DNA from: an uncultured Merdimonas sp. | Lineage (GTDB): Bacteria; Bacillota; Clostridia; Lachnospirales; Lachnospiraceae | Direction: 5' to 3' | Length of the DNA stretch: 53,193 nucleotides | Assembly: GCA_944383645.1 (NCBI GenBank) | Contig: CALWQJ010000002.1 | Location: 1 to 53,193, forward strand | Shown here: positions 32,337-40,992 of the stretch, piece by piece | Layout of the letters: each line of letters begins with the position of its first letter | How positions within the stretch are numbered: position 1 is the stretch's first letter | Translations under genes and position numbers: made by a program | The notes under the pieces: generated by a model | The model's database searches: none | What the model was told of the DNA's origin: nothing | The model's input: only the letters and a program-made list of their open reading frames with translations

Positions 32337-34651
32337 TGGGGAAAATATGGAATTTTCTGAGGACATACCGGGTTCATCTGGGGGTGACGCTGCTGTTTCT
32401 GGCTGCGGCGGCCCTGATTCCCTTTTCTTCTTATTATGAAAGAACCTTTTCGCCCGAGGATCTGGAGATTAGCGGAGAGGCTCTGGGCATGACTGTGATT
32501 ACAGAGGACGACCCTCCGGCGCTTCTGGCCGGTGTGGGAGGAACCTATACCGGAATCGTAGCAGAGACCGGCGGCGTCACACTTCAGGATGGCACTTACC
32601 GGCTTCAGGTGGTGTCTCTGTCAGAATGCAGCGGGAACCGTCTGGAGGTGTATGATATCGGAAAGCTGAATACGGACAATACTCAGGGACAGCTTCTGGA
32701 ATCTGTGGAACTGAGCGCGGATCAGGAAATAACGGAGCTTGAGTTTACCACGGAAGATTCTCTTTCTGACGTCAGCTTCCGGTTTGTCTACGGGGGCGAG
32801 GGGCTTCTGAACGTCAGCAGCCTTTACCTGGTATCCACAGAACCGTTGTATACAGATATTCTGTGGCTGATGGCTGCCGTGCTTTTGTTTTCCCTGTTTC
32901 TGCTTATAAGAAAGGCGCGCGGAAAACGGCTGGATTCGGAAGGAAGAACAGCCTTGCTTCTGCTGACGGCCGCTGTGCTTCTGGCGTCGGCGCCCCTGGG
33001 CTTTGACGCCGTGCTGGATGGAAACGATCTGTACTACCAGTTTAACCGTTTTGCGGGAATTCAGGAAGCTTTGAAAAGCGGTCAGTTTCCAGTGAAGATA
33101 CACAGCACGCTTCTGCACGGATATGGATACGGCTCCCCGATTTTTTATCCGGAATGGTTTCTGTATCTTCCCGCGCTGCTGGGCTACGCAGGGGTTTCGC
33201 TGGTGAACTGTTATAAACTATTCATCCTGCTGCTTCATGCGGGAACGGCAGCGCTGGCTTATATCTCCTTTACCGACCTGCTGCGTTCCAGAAGAACAGG
33301 GCTTGCGGCGGCGCTGCTGTATACGCTTTCTGTTTATCGGCTGATCGATGTCTATACCAGGGCGGCGGTGGGCGAAGCGCTGGCCATGGCGTTTCTGCCG
33401 CTGGTAATCTGGGGAATGTATGAGCTGTTTCTTGGAAATCATAAGAAATGGTATCTGGCAGCCCTTGGATTTACAGGGATTATGCAGTCTCATGTGCTTA
33501 CCACGGAAATGACGCTGATGTTCGGTGGAATTTTTGGCCTTTGTTTTATTGCGCGGCTGAGAGAGCAGGGAAGATTTCCTGCGCTTCTGAAGGCGGCGGG
33601 CGCTGCGGTTCTTCTGAGCCTGGGACGCGCCGCTCTGCTTTTGCAGCATATGCAGTATCCGTTCCGCGTGGTTTCCGTAGAGAGCGTACTGAGCTGGTGG
33701 ACGATGACGCTGCCGAAAATGTTCGACCTGCTGCTGTTTAATACGAATGAGAGAACCTATGCCGGTTCTGGAAACAGCGGGGAGATGCCATGTTCCCTGG
33801 GATTTGTCCTCTTTCTGGGGATTCTGGCTTTCCTGTATGTCTGGCTGCGTACCCGGGAAAAGAGCAGGCGGCAGAGATATTGTATGTTTGCCCTGGTCCT
33901 GGCTGTGTTTGGAATCTATCTGTCCAGCAATTTATTTCCCTGGGACAGGGTACAGGCGGTTCCGCTTTTGTCCCGCATTGTGACGCCGATTCAGATTCCG
34001 TGGAGATTTCTGGCTCTGTCCACGGCTCTTCTCTGTCCGGTCTGCGCGGCTGGCTTCGAGCAGCTGTCCGGAGAGAGGGAGAAAGAAAAGCTGGCTATGG
34101 CGGGCGTCTTTGCACTGGCTTTCCTCTGCGCGGGAATTTATGTAAATCGGTATTCGGAAGAAGCCCTTGCCCGGTACACGGCGGAGAATCAATACCAGAG
34201 AGAGCAGGCGCAGGTGGACGTGCTGTATTTTATGAATGTAGATCATGCCAACAGCTACCGGATCTGGAATCGTGACAATACCTTTGTGCCTGCGGAGGGC
34301 GTGCAGGTGGACGAGGTGTACCGGAATATGAATCTGACCGCAGGTTTTTCCTGGAAAGCGGAGGAAGAAATTTCGGGAGAAGAGGGACTTTGGGTGGATG
34401 TGCCTTACACCTATTATCCCAATTACCGCGCGTATGCGGAGGACGGAACGAGGATTCAGACAGCGGTGGGAGATCAGGGCGTGGTCAGGGTGATTCTGCC
34501 TGACACGGATGAAGGAACCGTGCGGATTATCTATCAGGAGCCCTGGTATGTGGCCGCCTCCCGCCTGTTTTCGGCCGGAACGGCGCTTGGGGCGCTGGCC
34601 CTCTGCCTGTATCGAAAATGCGGGAAAAAGAACAAAATCCGGCAGGCCTAA
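32333..34651 (+). CDS. Large GT-C-like membrane protein, paralogue of 24430-26685
   Basis: 772 residues with the same plan as the protein at 24430-26685: N-terminal helix, extracytoplasmic beta-rich domain to about residue 170, many helices, C-terminal extracytoplasmic domain and a final helix. Matching segments include DGNDLYYQFNR versus KGHDLYFHYGR and FPVKIHSTLLHGYGYGSPIF versus LPVRIHSSLFKGFGYMSAAF. Two consecutive ATG codons fit AGGAG; the first (32333) overlaps the stop of the upstream gene. Together with it and purL in between, the two paralogues bracket purL in opposite directions. The acceptor and sugar are unknown. Confidence 0.75.
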   Translation: MMGKIWNFLRTYRVHLGVTLLFLAAAALIPFSSYYERTFSPEDLEISGEALGMTVITEDDPPALLAGVGGTYTGIVAETGGVTLQDGTYRLQVVSLSECSGNRLEVYDIGKLNTDNTQGQLLESVELSADQEITELEFTTEDSLSDVSFRFVYGGEGLLNVSSLYLVSTEPLYTDILWLMAAVLLFSLFLLIRKARGKRLDSEGRTALLLLTAAVLLASAPLGFDAVLDGNDLYYQFNRFAGIQEALKSGQFPVKIHSTLLHGYGYGSPIFYPEWFLYLPALLGYAGVSLVNCYKLFILLLHAGTAALAYISFTDLLRSRRTGLAAALLYTLSVYRLIDVYTRAAVGEALAMAFLPLVIWGMYELFLGNHKKWYLAALGFTGIMQSHVLTTEMTLMFGGIFGLCFIARLREQGRFPALLKAAGAAVLLSLGRAALLLQHMQYPFRVVSVESVLSWWTMTLPKMFDLLLFNTNERTYAGSGNSGEMPCSLGFVLFLGILAFLYVWLRTREKSRRQRYCMFALVLAVFGIYLSSNLFPWDRVQAVPLLSRIVTPIQIPWRFLALSTALLCPVCAAGFEQLSGEREKEKLAMAGVFALAFLCAGIYVNRYSEEALARYTAENQYQREQAQVDVLYFMNVDHANSYRIWNRDNTFVPAEGVQVDEVYRNMNLTAGFSWKAEEEISGEEGLWVDVPYTYYPNYRAYAEDGTRIQTAVGDQGVVRVILPDTDEGTVRIIYQEPWYVAASRLFSAGTALGALALCLYRKCGKKNKIRQA

Positions 34652-34719
34652 GCGGCGCATAAAAACAGGCGCAGTACGCATACTACCTCTGACATTAAGA
34701 TTATGGAGGTAAATGCGAG

Positions 34720-35040
34720 ATGACGAGATTAGACTGTACCGTGACCAGCTGCCTGTACAACAAGGAGCGCTGCTGCTGCAAGGACAATATCGAGGTGGAA
34801 GGCTCCCACGCCCGCCATTCCCGGGACACCAGCTGTGCCAGCTTCCGGGAGCGGCACGGAAGCGGCGTGACCAGCTCGGTGGACATTCCCACGAAAAATA
34901 CGAACGTGGCCTGCCAGGTGATGGAATGTACCTTTAACGAGGGCTGCCGCTGCCAGGCAAAGCATATCGGCATCGCGGGCGGGGCGGCCTGCGACTGCCG
35001 GGAGACGGAGTGCGCCACCTTCCGCTGCAAATGCGAATAG
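34720..35040 (+). CDS. DUF1540 domain protein, two Cys-rich repeats
   Basis: 106 residues with 17 cysteines in two similar units, LDCTVTSCLYN...TSCASF (about 3-44) and VACQVMECTFN...TECATF (about 68-102), each fitting DUF1540. The Cys pattern suggests metal binding; members are often small sporulation-associated or stress proteins in Clostridia, but no function is proven to me. GGAGGT precedes the ATG. It has its own terminator pair downstream and no close operon partner. Confidence 0.82.
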   Translation: MTRLDCTVTSCLYNKERCCCKDNIEVEGSHARHSRDTSCASFRERHGSGVTSSVDIPTKNTNVACQVMECTFNEGCRCQAKHIGIAGGAACDCRETECATFRCKCE

Positions 35041-35064
35041 CAGGAAAATAATAGGAAAGAGAAG

Positions 35065-35109
35065 AATCCCCGTGCTGGGACTGCCAGAGCGCAGAAGCAC
35101 GGGGATTTT
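35065..35109 (+). terminator. Intrinsic terminator after the DUF1540 gene
   Basis: AATCCCCGTGCT pairs with AGCACGGGGATT around a 19-nt loop, followed by TTTTG. It starts 25 nt after the stop codon. Confidence 0.85.
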
Positions 35110-35158
35110 GTGATCCGTTTGGATGGCATGATCATCAAATTCAGTGTAAAATCCAGAT

Positions 35159-35206
35159 AAAAGCCTTTCTTGCATGAATAAAATGCATCAAAGGCTTTTT
35201 TGTTTT
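35159..35206 (+). terminator. Second terminator hairpin, upstream of the ABC operon
   Basis: AAAAGCCTTT (35159-35168) pairs with AAAGGCTTTT (35190-35199), with an inner TGCAT/ATGCA stem, followed by TTTGTTTTAT. With the previous hairpin it insulates the sugar operon from upstream transcription. Confidence 0.75.
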
Positions 35207-35213
35207 ATACATG

Positions 35214-35224
35214 AAAACTTTTAT
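35214..35224 (+). repeat. Upstream copy of the AAAACTTTTAT box
   Basis: Identical in sequence to the left arm of the inverted repeat at 35329-35361, 115 nt away and on the other side of the promoter. It extends with flanking similarity (ATATGAAAATAAA here, ATATAAAAATTAA there). A distal operator for looping is inferred. Confidence 0.45.
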
Positions 35225-35285
35225 ATGAAAATAAAATTGTGTTTATGCACAAAAAAATAGAGCGAATATGATAAAAAATGCACAA

Positions 35286-35314
35286 TTTACATTTTAAATA
35301 ATGCGATATATAAT
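35286..35314 (+). promoter_or_regulatory. Promoter of the sugar ABC-methyltransferase operon
   Basis: TTTACA (35286-35291), 17-nt spacer and TATAAT (35309-35314), 88 nt before the lipoprotein start. The region 35205-35400 is strikingly AT-rich compared with upstream DNA. I see no riboswitch fold large enough to be a cobalamin switch in the short leader. Confidence 0.75.
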
Positions 35315-35328
35315 AAAAAACGTAATAC

Positions 35329-35361
35329 AAAACTTTTATATAAAAATTAAATAAAAGTTTT
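35329..35361. promoter_or_regulatory. Inverted-repeat candidate operator in the leader
   Basis: AAAACTTTTAT (35329-35339) and its exact inverse ATAAAAGTTTT (35351-35361) are separated by 11 nt. It begins about 15 nt after the -10 box, so a repressor bound here could block elongation or promoter escape. The DeoR protein coded at 45505 is the natural candidate; this is inference. Confidence 0.55.
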
Positions 35362-35401
35362 GAGGGTTTAAATCAAAATAATGTATTAAGGAGGGTTACA
35401 G

Positions 35402-36841
35402 ATGAAAAAGAAGGCGTTGGCTGTTCTATTGACGGCAGCAATGGTAGGTTCCCTGACTGCATGTGGCGGAGGTGGAGGAACAGAATCTTCAACTGCGGAT
35501 ACGGAATCTGTTGAAACCACTGATGAAGCTCCGCTAGAAGAATCCGGCGGAGATTCTGGCGAATTTGCGTGGGACAAGTACGCGGGGGAGGAGATCAACA
35601 TCATGTTTGTGGAGCATACGCTGACCACAGATATGATTAATGAGATCGAAGGATTTGAGGAGCTGACGGGAATTACCGTAAATTACACTACGATCCCGGA
35701 AGCGAATTACTTTGATAAGATTTCAGCTCTTTTAAGTTCTCAGAGTGACACGCTGGATATTTTTATGACAGGCCCTTATCAGATCTGGCAGTATGCTTCT
35801 TCTGGCTATATGGTAGATTTTGATACGTTCCTGAACGATCCGAGCAAGGTGGATCCGGAATACAACGTGGACGATTTTTATGAGTCTGTATTGGATTCCT
35901 GTCGCTGGAGCCTGGAGACAGGAGAGTCCACCGGCTCCGGTTCTCTGTGGGGCATTCCGTTGAACTTCGAGTCTGACGTTATGGTATACAATAAGCGGTT
36001 ATTCGAGGAGAACAACATTGAAGTGCCCACTACGACGGCAGAATTGATGGATGCCTGCGTAGCGCTCCAGAACCACAGCGGAGACGGAACCTACGCGTTT
36101 GCCTGCCGCGGTTCTCTGAGCTGGGCGACTCTGATTACCGCTTACCAGAGCTTCTTCACCACCTATGGAGGCAAGGACTTTGAAATCGGAGATGACGGAA
36201 AGCTGGTTTCCACTGTAAACAGCGAAGCGGCAGTGGCGGCTACTGATTGGTATGTGGATCTGATTCAGCAGGGCGGTTCCAGCACATGGGCAAGCACCAC
36301 CTATGCCCAGGCGGTTGGCGATGTGGGAGCCGGCACGGCAGCCATCTGTGTGGATGCTTCCGGAAGCTGTCTGAGCGTATGTCTGGAGGATTCTTCGGAA
36401 GAATGGGAGAACCTGGCGATTGCTCCGATTCCGGTAGCGGAAGAGGGACAGGATCCCATGACGCAGCTGTACAGCTGGTCTATGGCCATCAACAGCGCGT
36501 CCAAGGCACAGGATGCGGCCTGGTATTTCGTACAGTACATCACTATGCCGGATACCCTGCATGACATGTTCGTAGCAGAGTCCTATTCCAATCCTACCAG
36601 AAAATCTACCTTCGAAGCGGAAGACTATCAGGCAATCCTGGCAGGCGTGGACGGCTACATCGAGACCTTTGAGGCTACTGTAGACAATTGTACCAATTAC
36701 TATACTCCGAATTCCTACGCGTTTGAGGTACTGGAGAGCTGGTGCCAGACCATCCAGGAGCTGGTGGAAGGAAAATATGATTCCACTCAGGCAGGCATGG
36801 ATCAGCTGGCGGATACCCTGACGGGCATTGTAAACCAGTAA
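35402..36841 (+). CDS. Sugar ABC transporter substrate-binding lipoprotein
   Basis: 479 residues. Signal peptide with lipobox LTAC and lipid-linked Cys21, then a Gly/Thr/Ser/Glu-rich linker to about residue 55 and a family 1 extracellular solute-binding domain. Features such as LLSSQSDTLDIFMTGP, VMVYNKRLFEENNIEVP and WSMAINSASKAQDAAW are typical of CUT1 carbohydrate-binding proteins. GGAGGGTTACAG precedes the ATG. It is the first gene of the operon; a strong hairpin after it suggests higher expression than the permeases. The ligand cannot be read from sequence, but the downstream genes point to a methylated sugar or polyol. Confidence 0.9.
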   Translation: MKKKALAVLLTAAMVGSLTACGGGGGTESSTADTESVETTDEAPLEESGGDSGEFAWDKYAGEEINIMFVEHTLTTDMINEIEGFEELTGITVNYTTIPEANYFDKISALLSSQSDTLDIFMTGPYQIWQYASSGYMVDFDTFLNDPSKVDPEYNVDDFYESVLDSCRWSLETGESTGSGSLWGIPLNFESDVMVYNKRLFEENNIEVPTTTAELMDACVALQNHSGDGTYAFACRGSLSWATLITAYQSFFTTYGGKDFEIGDDGKLVSTVNSEAAVAATDWYVDLIQQGGSSTWASTTYAQAVGDVGAGTAAICVDASGSCLSVCLEDSSEEWENLAIAPIPVAEEGQDPMTQLYSWSMAINSASKAQDAAWYFVQYITMPDTLHDMFVAESYSNPTRKSTFEAEDYQAILAGVDGYIETFEATVDNCTNYYTPNSYAFEVLESWCQTIQELVEGKYDSTQAGMDQLADTLTGIVNQ

Positions 36842-36882
36842 AATCAAAGCATCAAAACCGTTTTCACAGTGAGAACGTAAAA

Positions 36883-36921
36883 AACGCACCTCGCCTCTGT
36901 CAGAGTGAGGCGGGGTGTGTT
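36883..36921 (+). terminator. Intercistronic attenuator hairpin after the binding protein gene
   Basis: AACGCACCTCGCCTC pairs over 15 nt (two G-T pairs) with GAGGCGGGGTGTGTT around a 9-nt loop, followed by GTATTTT. It lies between the lipoprotein and permease genes, where partial termination or 3'-end protection of the binding-protein mRNA is common. Confidence 0.65.
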
Positions 36922-36945
36922 GTATTTTAGACTGGAGGACAGCAC

Positions 36946-37854
36946 ATGAAAAACGCGAAAAATGCGCAGAATGTTCCTCTGCAGAAAAAGCCGCTGATGC
37001 TCAGAATCCGCCCGTGGCTGATTCTTCTGCCTTCAGGGGTGGTGCTGCTGGGGATTTTGTATCCGTTTCTGACGGCGATTTACTATTCTTTTACCGATAT
37101 TTCGTTCCGGAGTTCCACCTATGAATTTGTGGGTCTGTCCAACTGGCTGAGCATGTTCACCAGCAGCGAATTCTGGCATGCGATCCTGGTAACACTGGAA
37201 TACGCGGCCTGCGTCATTGTTTTGGAAATGCTGATCGGTATGATCATCGCCCTGCTTCTGAATAATGACCGCTGGTATTCCAAAGTTCTGAATGTCGTGT
37301 TGATTTTTCCACTGATGGTCGCGCCGGTTATCGGCTGCCTGATCTGGACGCTGATGACAAACAACACCTTTGGACTGATGGAAAAATTCCTGAATCTGTT
37401 TGGCGTTTACGCGTTCCCGTGGGGAGCTTCATCTAAAACGGCTCTGTTATATGTAGTCATGATTGATGTGTGGATCAATACGCCCTTCGTGTTGCTGCTT
37501 TTGAGAGCAGGACTGCAGGGTCTTCCTAAATCGCCTTTTGAAGCGGCAAAAATCGACGGCGGCTCTGCTTGGTTTAATTTCCGGCGTCTGACGCTGCCCC
37601 TGCTGAAGCCGATTATCATGATAGCCTTGATTTTCCGCTCCGTAGCCGCGCTGCAGGAGTTTGCCATCATATATTCCACCACAAAAGGAGGGCCGGGCAA
37701 TACGCTGACGAACCTTTCCCTTCAGGCTTATCAGACAGCCTTCCCTTATTCTAATCTGGGAAAGGCCGTACCGATGATTATGGTGCTTTGGATTGTGATT
37801 AACTTTGTCAGCAAGAGAATGGTGAATATTTATAACCAGACCAGGCAGTCCTAA
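36946..37854 (+). CDS. Sugar ABC transporter permease, MalF/UgpA type
   Basis: 302 residues with six membrane helices. The cytoplasmic EAA loop that docks the ATPase reads EAAKIDGGSAWFNFRRLTLP near residues 201-220, and the C-terminal KGGPGNTLTNLSLQAYQTAF stretch is typical of CUT1 first permeases. GGAGG lies 7 nt before the ATG. It pairs with the next gene to form the membrane pore. Confidence 0.92.
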   Translation: MKNAKNAQNVPLQKKPLMLRIRPWLILLPSGVVLLGILYPFLTAIYYSFTDISFRSSTYEFVGLSNWLSMFTSSEFWHAILVTLEYAACVIVLEMLIGMIIALLLNNDRWYSKVLNVVLIFPLMVAPVIGCLIWTLMTNNTFGLMEKFLNLFGVYAFPWGASSKTALLYVVMIDVWINTPFVLLLLRAGLQGLPKSPFEAAKIDGGSAWFNFRRLTLPLLKPIIMIALIFRSVAALQEFAIIYSTTKGGPGNTLTNLSLQAYQTAFPYSNLGKAVPMIMVLWIVINFVSKRMVNIYNQTRQS

Positions 37855-37871
37855 GGAGGAGGTGAACAGAT

Positions 37872-38702
37872 ATGGAAGCTACAAAGACTTCGGAAAAGGC
37901 GATTGCGGCGGTAGGAAAAATTTTTCTTGTCTTTTTTGTCCTGTTTTCAATCGCTCCGATTTTTTGGACAATTATTATCAGCTTTAAAAGTGACAGTGAG
38001 GTATTTAACACATTTTTGAGATTTACGCCTACCCTGGAGAACTATATAGAAGTTTTTACAACAGGCAATTATGTAAAAGCTTTCATGGATAACCTGATTA
38101 TCTGTGTGGGAGCCGTTTTGGTATCGGTTGTTGTAGGAGTGCCTGCAGCTTATGCCCTGGCCCGTTATGATTTTAAAAAGAAGGAAAGCGTGGCGTTTAC
38201 GATCCTTTCCTTTAAGTTTGCGCCGGAAATTCTGGTTGTAATTCCGCTGTACAAAATTTTTATGCAGCTTGGACTGTATGACACATATTTTGGAATGATA
38301 TGGATTTACCAGTTTATCGGTATGCCGCTTCTGATCTGGATTGTGAGAAGTTATTTTGAAGACATTCCCGTGGAAATGGAAAAAGCGGCAGAGCTGGACG
38401 GATATTCCTGGTATGAAATCTTTTTTAAGATGCTGCTTCCTCTGGTAAGGCCAGGTCTGGTAGCGTCGGCGCTTCTGGCGTTTATATACTGCTGGAACTC
38501 CTTTACTTTTGGTCTGATGCTTTGTTCCTTTAATGTACAGCCTATTACGGTGGCGGCTCTGACCTATATAGGTTCGGATACTTTCCATTACGGACAGATC
38601 GCGGTGGCAGCGATTATCGCGATTCTGCCGGAAATTATCCTGTGTCTGTGCATTCAGAAGCATCTGGTAAGGGGACTGAGTTTTGGTGCGGTGAAAGGAT
38701 AA
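37872..38702 (+). CDS. Sugar ABC transporter permease, MalG/UgpE type
   Basis: 276 residues with six membrane helices and the EAA-type loop EKAAELDGYSWYEIFFKMLLP near residues 173-193. It ends with RGLSFGAVKG, matching the usual GAVKG end of MalG-type proteins. GGAGGAGG precedes the ATG, 17 nt after the first permease. Confidence 0.92.
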   Translation: MEATKTSEKAIAAVGKIFLVFFVLFSIAPIFWTIIISFKSDSEVFNTFLRFTPTLENYIEVFTTGNYVKAFMDNLIICVGAVLVSVVVGVPAAYALARYDFKKKESVAFTILSFKFAPEILVVIPLYKIFMQLGLYDTYFGMIWIYQFIGMPLLIWIVRSYFEDIPVEMEKAAELDGYSWYEIFFKMLLPLVRPGLVASALLAFIYCWNSFTFGLMLCSFNVQPITVAALTYIGSDTFHYGQIAVAAIIAILPEIILCLCIQKHLVRGLSFGAVKG

Positions 38703-38708
38703 GGAAAT

Positions 38709-39836
38709 ATGGCGAAGATAACATTGGAACATATTACGAAAACATTTGGAAAGAAAACGGCCCTGTCGGACGTGTCTCTGACTGTGGAGGACGGGGAATT
38801 TCTGGTGCTGTTCGGACCGGCGGGAGCCGGGAAAACCACCCTTCTGAATATGATAGCCGGCATCGCGGACCCGGACAAGGGGAATATCTGGTTCGACGAG
38901 ACGCCAATGAATTTCGTGGAACCCCGCAGCCGGAACGTCTCCATGGTATTTGAGAACTACGCGCTGTATCCGCAGATGACGGTATATGACAACATAGCCT
39001 CCCCGCTGCGCTCCAGAATGCATAAGAAGGAAGAAAGCGAAATACAAAAGGAAGTGGAGCGTGTGGCGAAGATCACCGGCATGGAGGATTATCTGAACCG
39101 AAAGCCGTCCCAGCTGTCCAACGGGCAGAGGCAGAGAGTGGCTTTGTGCAGAGCACTGGTACGGGATCCCAACGTATTCCTTCTGGATGAGCCCATTGCC
39201 CACCTGGACGCCAAGCTGCGAAACGCCATGCGCAAGGAACTGAAGCTTATGCAGAAAAATTTTGCCTGCACGACCATCTATGTGACCCACGATTTTGCGG
39301 AGGCTATGAGTCTTGGAGATCGGATCGCCGTGATTCGGGACGGAGAGATTATCCAGGTGGGGACCAATGAAGAGGTGTATTACCGGCCCTCGGAGGAGTT
39401 TGTGGCCAAGCTGTTCGGCGAGTGCGAGATCAATATGATTCCGGCCCAGATTGAGGAACGCGGCGGAGAAAAATGGGCGGTGACCCAGTGGGGCAATGTG
39501 GAATTCCGGGTTCCGGAAGACGTGGTCAAGCTGCTGGGCGAGGTCCAGGAAGTAGATCTGGGCTGCAGAACCATGGCGATTGAGTTCTCCAGAGAGGAAA
39601 AAGAAGGGTTTATGAAGGGCAGCGTCTACTCTGTGGAGCCGCTGGGAAACAAGACGGAGCTGATCGTATCCATAGACGAAAATCTGATCCGCTTTATTAT
39701 TCCGGTAGAGGAAAAATTCCAGCTGGATGAGGAGCTTTATATTGGTCTTTGTCCGGAGCATATCATTTTCTTTGACCGGAATACCCAGAAACTTCTGGCG
39801 GGACATATGGAAGAATTCAGGGAGGTGGGGATGTGA
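38709..39836 (+). CDS. Sugar ABC transporter ATPase, first of two, with altered motifs
   Basis: 375 residues: ATPase domain (1-235) and C-terminal regulatory OB-like domain (about 240-370) as in MalK/UgpC. Walker A is GPAGAGKTT rather than the usual GPSGCGKST, the signature is LSNGQRQR, and the Q-loop position carries Glu (VFENYALYPQM near residues 80-90). Walker B FLLDEPIAHLD and the switch His (YVTHDFAEAM) are intact. A different second ATPase follows with a 4-nt overlap, so the transporter probably uses an ATPase heterodimer. Short gap (6 nt) after the permease. Confidence 0.9.
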   Translation: MAKITLEHITKTFGKKTALSDVSLTVEDGEFLVLFGPAGAGKTTLLNMIAGIADPDKGNIWFDETPMNFVEPRSRNVSMVFENYALYPQMTVYDNIASPLRSRMHKKEESEIQKEVERVAKITGMEDYLNRKPSQLSNGQRQRVALCRALVRDPNVFLLDEPIAHLDAKLRNAMRKELKLMQKNFACTTIYVTHDFAEAMSLGDRIAVIRDGEIIQVGTNEEVYYRPSEEFVAKLFGECEINMIPAQIEERGGEKWAVTQWGNVEFRVPEDVVKLLGEVQEVDLGCRTMAIEFSREEKEGFMKGSVYSVEPLGNKTELIVSIDENLIRFIIPVEEKFQLDEELYIGLCPEHIIFFDRNTQKLLAGHMEEFREVGM

Positions 39837-40984
39837 GCGAAAATCTGATTTTAAAAAACCTCTATAAACGATATGACACTAATGGGAAAAAGAAGAAAAA
39901 AGGAGAAGCCCAGCAGCCCTGGGCGGTGCAGGATTTAAATCTTGAAATGCAGCAGGGAGCCTTCATCAGTATTCTGGGTCCCTCGGGATGCGGAAAATCC
40001 ACCACGCTCCGCATGATTGCCGGTTTGGAGGAGATTACCCAGGGAAGCATTTTTGTGGGAGAGAAGGAGATCAGCAGCCTGCATCCGAAGGATCGGAATA
40101 TCGGCCTGGCTTTTGAGGATTACGCCCTGTATCCGCCCCTTACAGTATACGAAAATATTGCCTTCTGTCTCAGGGCGAAAAAGGTTTCTGCGGACGAGAT
40201 CGATAAAAGAGTACGGGAGATAGCGTCCGTTATGAAAATCGAGGAGCTTCTGGAGAGCAAGGTGTCAGGCTTAAGCGGCGGCCAGAAGCAGCGTGTGAAC
40301 ATTGCGCGTGCGCTGGTGAGAAATCCGAAGGTTCTGCTTCTGGATGAGCCTCTTTCCCATCTGGATGGGAAAATGCGCCAGATCCTGAGGGGAGAGATCA
40401 AGCGTCTTCACAATGAGATGAAGTGTACTACTATTCTTGTTACCCACGATCAGATGGAAGCCATTTCCCTGGCGGATTATATCGCGGTTATGAAGCTGGG
40501 AGTGCTGCAGCAGTACGGAACCCCGGACGAGATCTACAACGATCCGGCCAATGCCTTTGTGGCAGGGTTTATAGGAGATCCGCCCATGAATCTTTTAAAG
40601 GTGAAAGTGACGGAAAGCCAGGAATTCGGCTGGGCCTTTGAAATGGAAGACGGCAGCCATCTTCGGGTGCCTCAGAATTTCCGCAGCGTCATTGAGCTGG
40701 ATCGGATTTATGATTTGGGAATACGCCCCACCAGCATCGACATTGTAGACGGGGAGGATTACGACGCGGAATTCCGGGTAGATTTGTATGAGTTCCTGGG
40801 AGAGGAGCGCTCAGTGGGCGTAAAAATCAAGGATGATCTGCTGAATATCGTCTATAACGACAGCCGCAGCTTCCAGGAGGGAGACCAGATTCGCGTCAAG
40901 GTGAATCCGAAGCTTTTATATTTGTTTGATCCGGACAGCGGTGAGCGTATACGACCGCTTCTGACAGAAAATGAAAATCTATAG
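39833..40984 (+). CDS. Sugar ABC transporter ATPase, second of two
   Basis: 383 residues, GTG start (GTGA overlap with the previous stop, GGAGG 7 nt upstream). ATPase domain with consensus Walker A GPSGCGKST near residue 48, signature LSGGQKQR, Walker B LLLDEPLSHLD and switch His (VTHDQMEAI), then a C-terminal regulatory domain. As in its partner, the Q-loop residue is Glu (AFEDYALYPPL). A Lys-rich insert (GKKKKKGEA near residue 17) lies in the first strands. Likely heterodimer with the 38709 protein. Confidence 0.9.
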   Translation: MSENLILKNLYKRYDTNGKKKKKGEAQQPWAVQDLNLEMQQGAFISILGPSGCGKSTTLRMIAGLEEITQGSIFVGEKEISSLHPKDRNIGLAFEDYALYPPLTVYENIAFCLRAKKVSADEIDKRVREIASVMKIEELLESKVSGLSGGQKQRVNIARALVRNPKVLLLDEPLSHLDGKMRQILRGEIKRLHNEMKCTTILVTHDQMEAISLADYIAVMKLGVLQQYGTPDEIYNDPANAFVAGFIGDPPMNLLKVKVTESQEFGWAFEMEDGSHLRVPQNFRSVIELDRIYDLGIRPTSIDIVDGEDYDAEFRVDLYEFLGEERSVGVKIKDDLLNIVYNDSRSFQEGDQIRVKVNPKLLYLFDPDSGERIRPLLTENENL

Positions 40985-40992
40985 GAGGAAAA

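Noticed and set aside
35315..35401. Cobalamin riboswitch before the demethylase-linked ABC operon
   Set aside because: The leader is under 90 nt, AT-rich, and shows no B12-box-like conserved segment; the inverted repeat looks like a protein operator.
37947..39806. 619-codon minus-strand open frame opposite permease and ATPase genes
   Set aside because: Crosses the boundary of two clear ABC genes; translation shows no recognisable domain.
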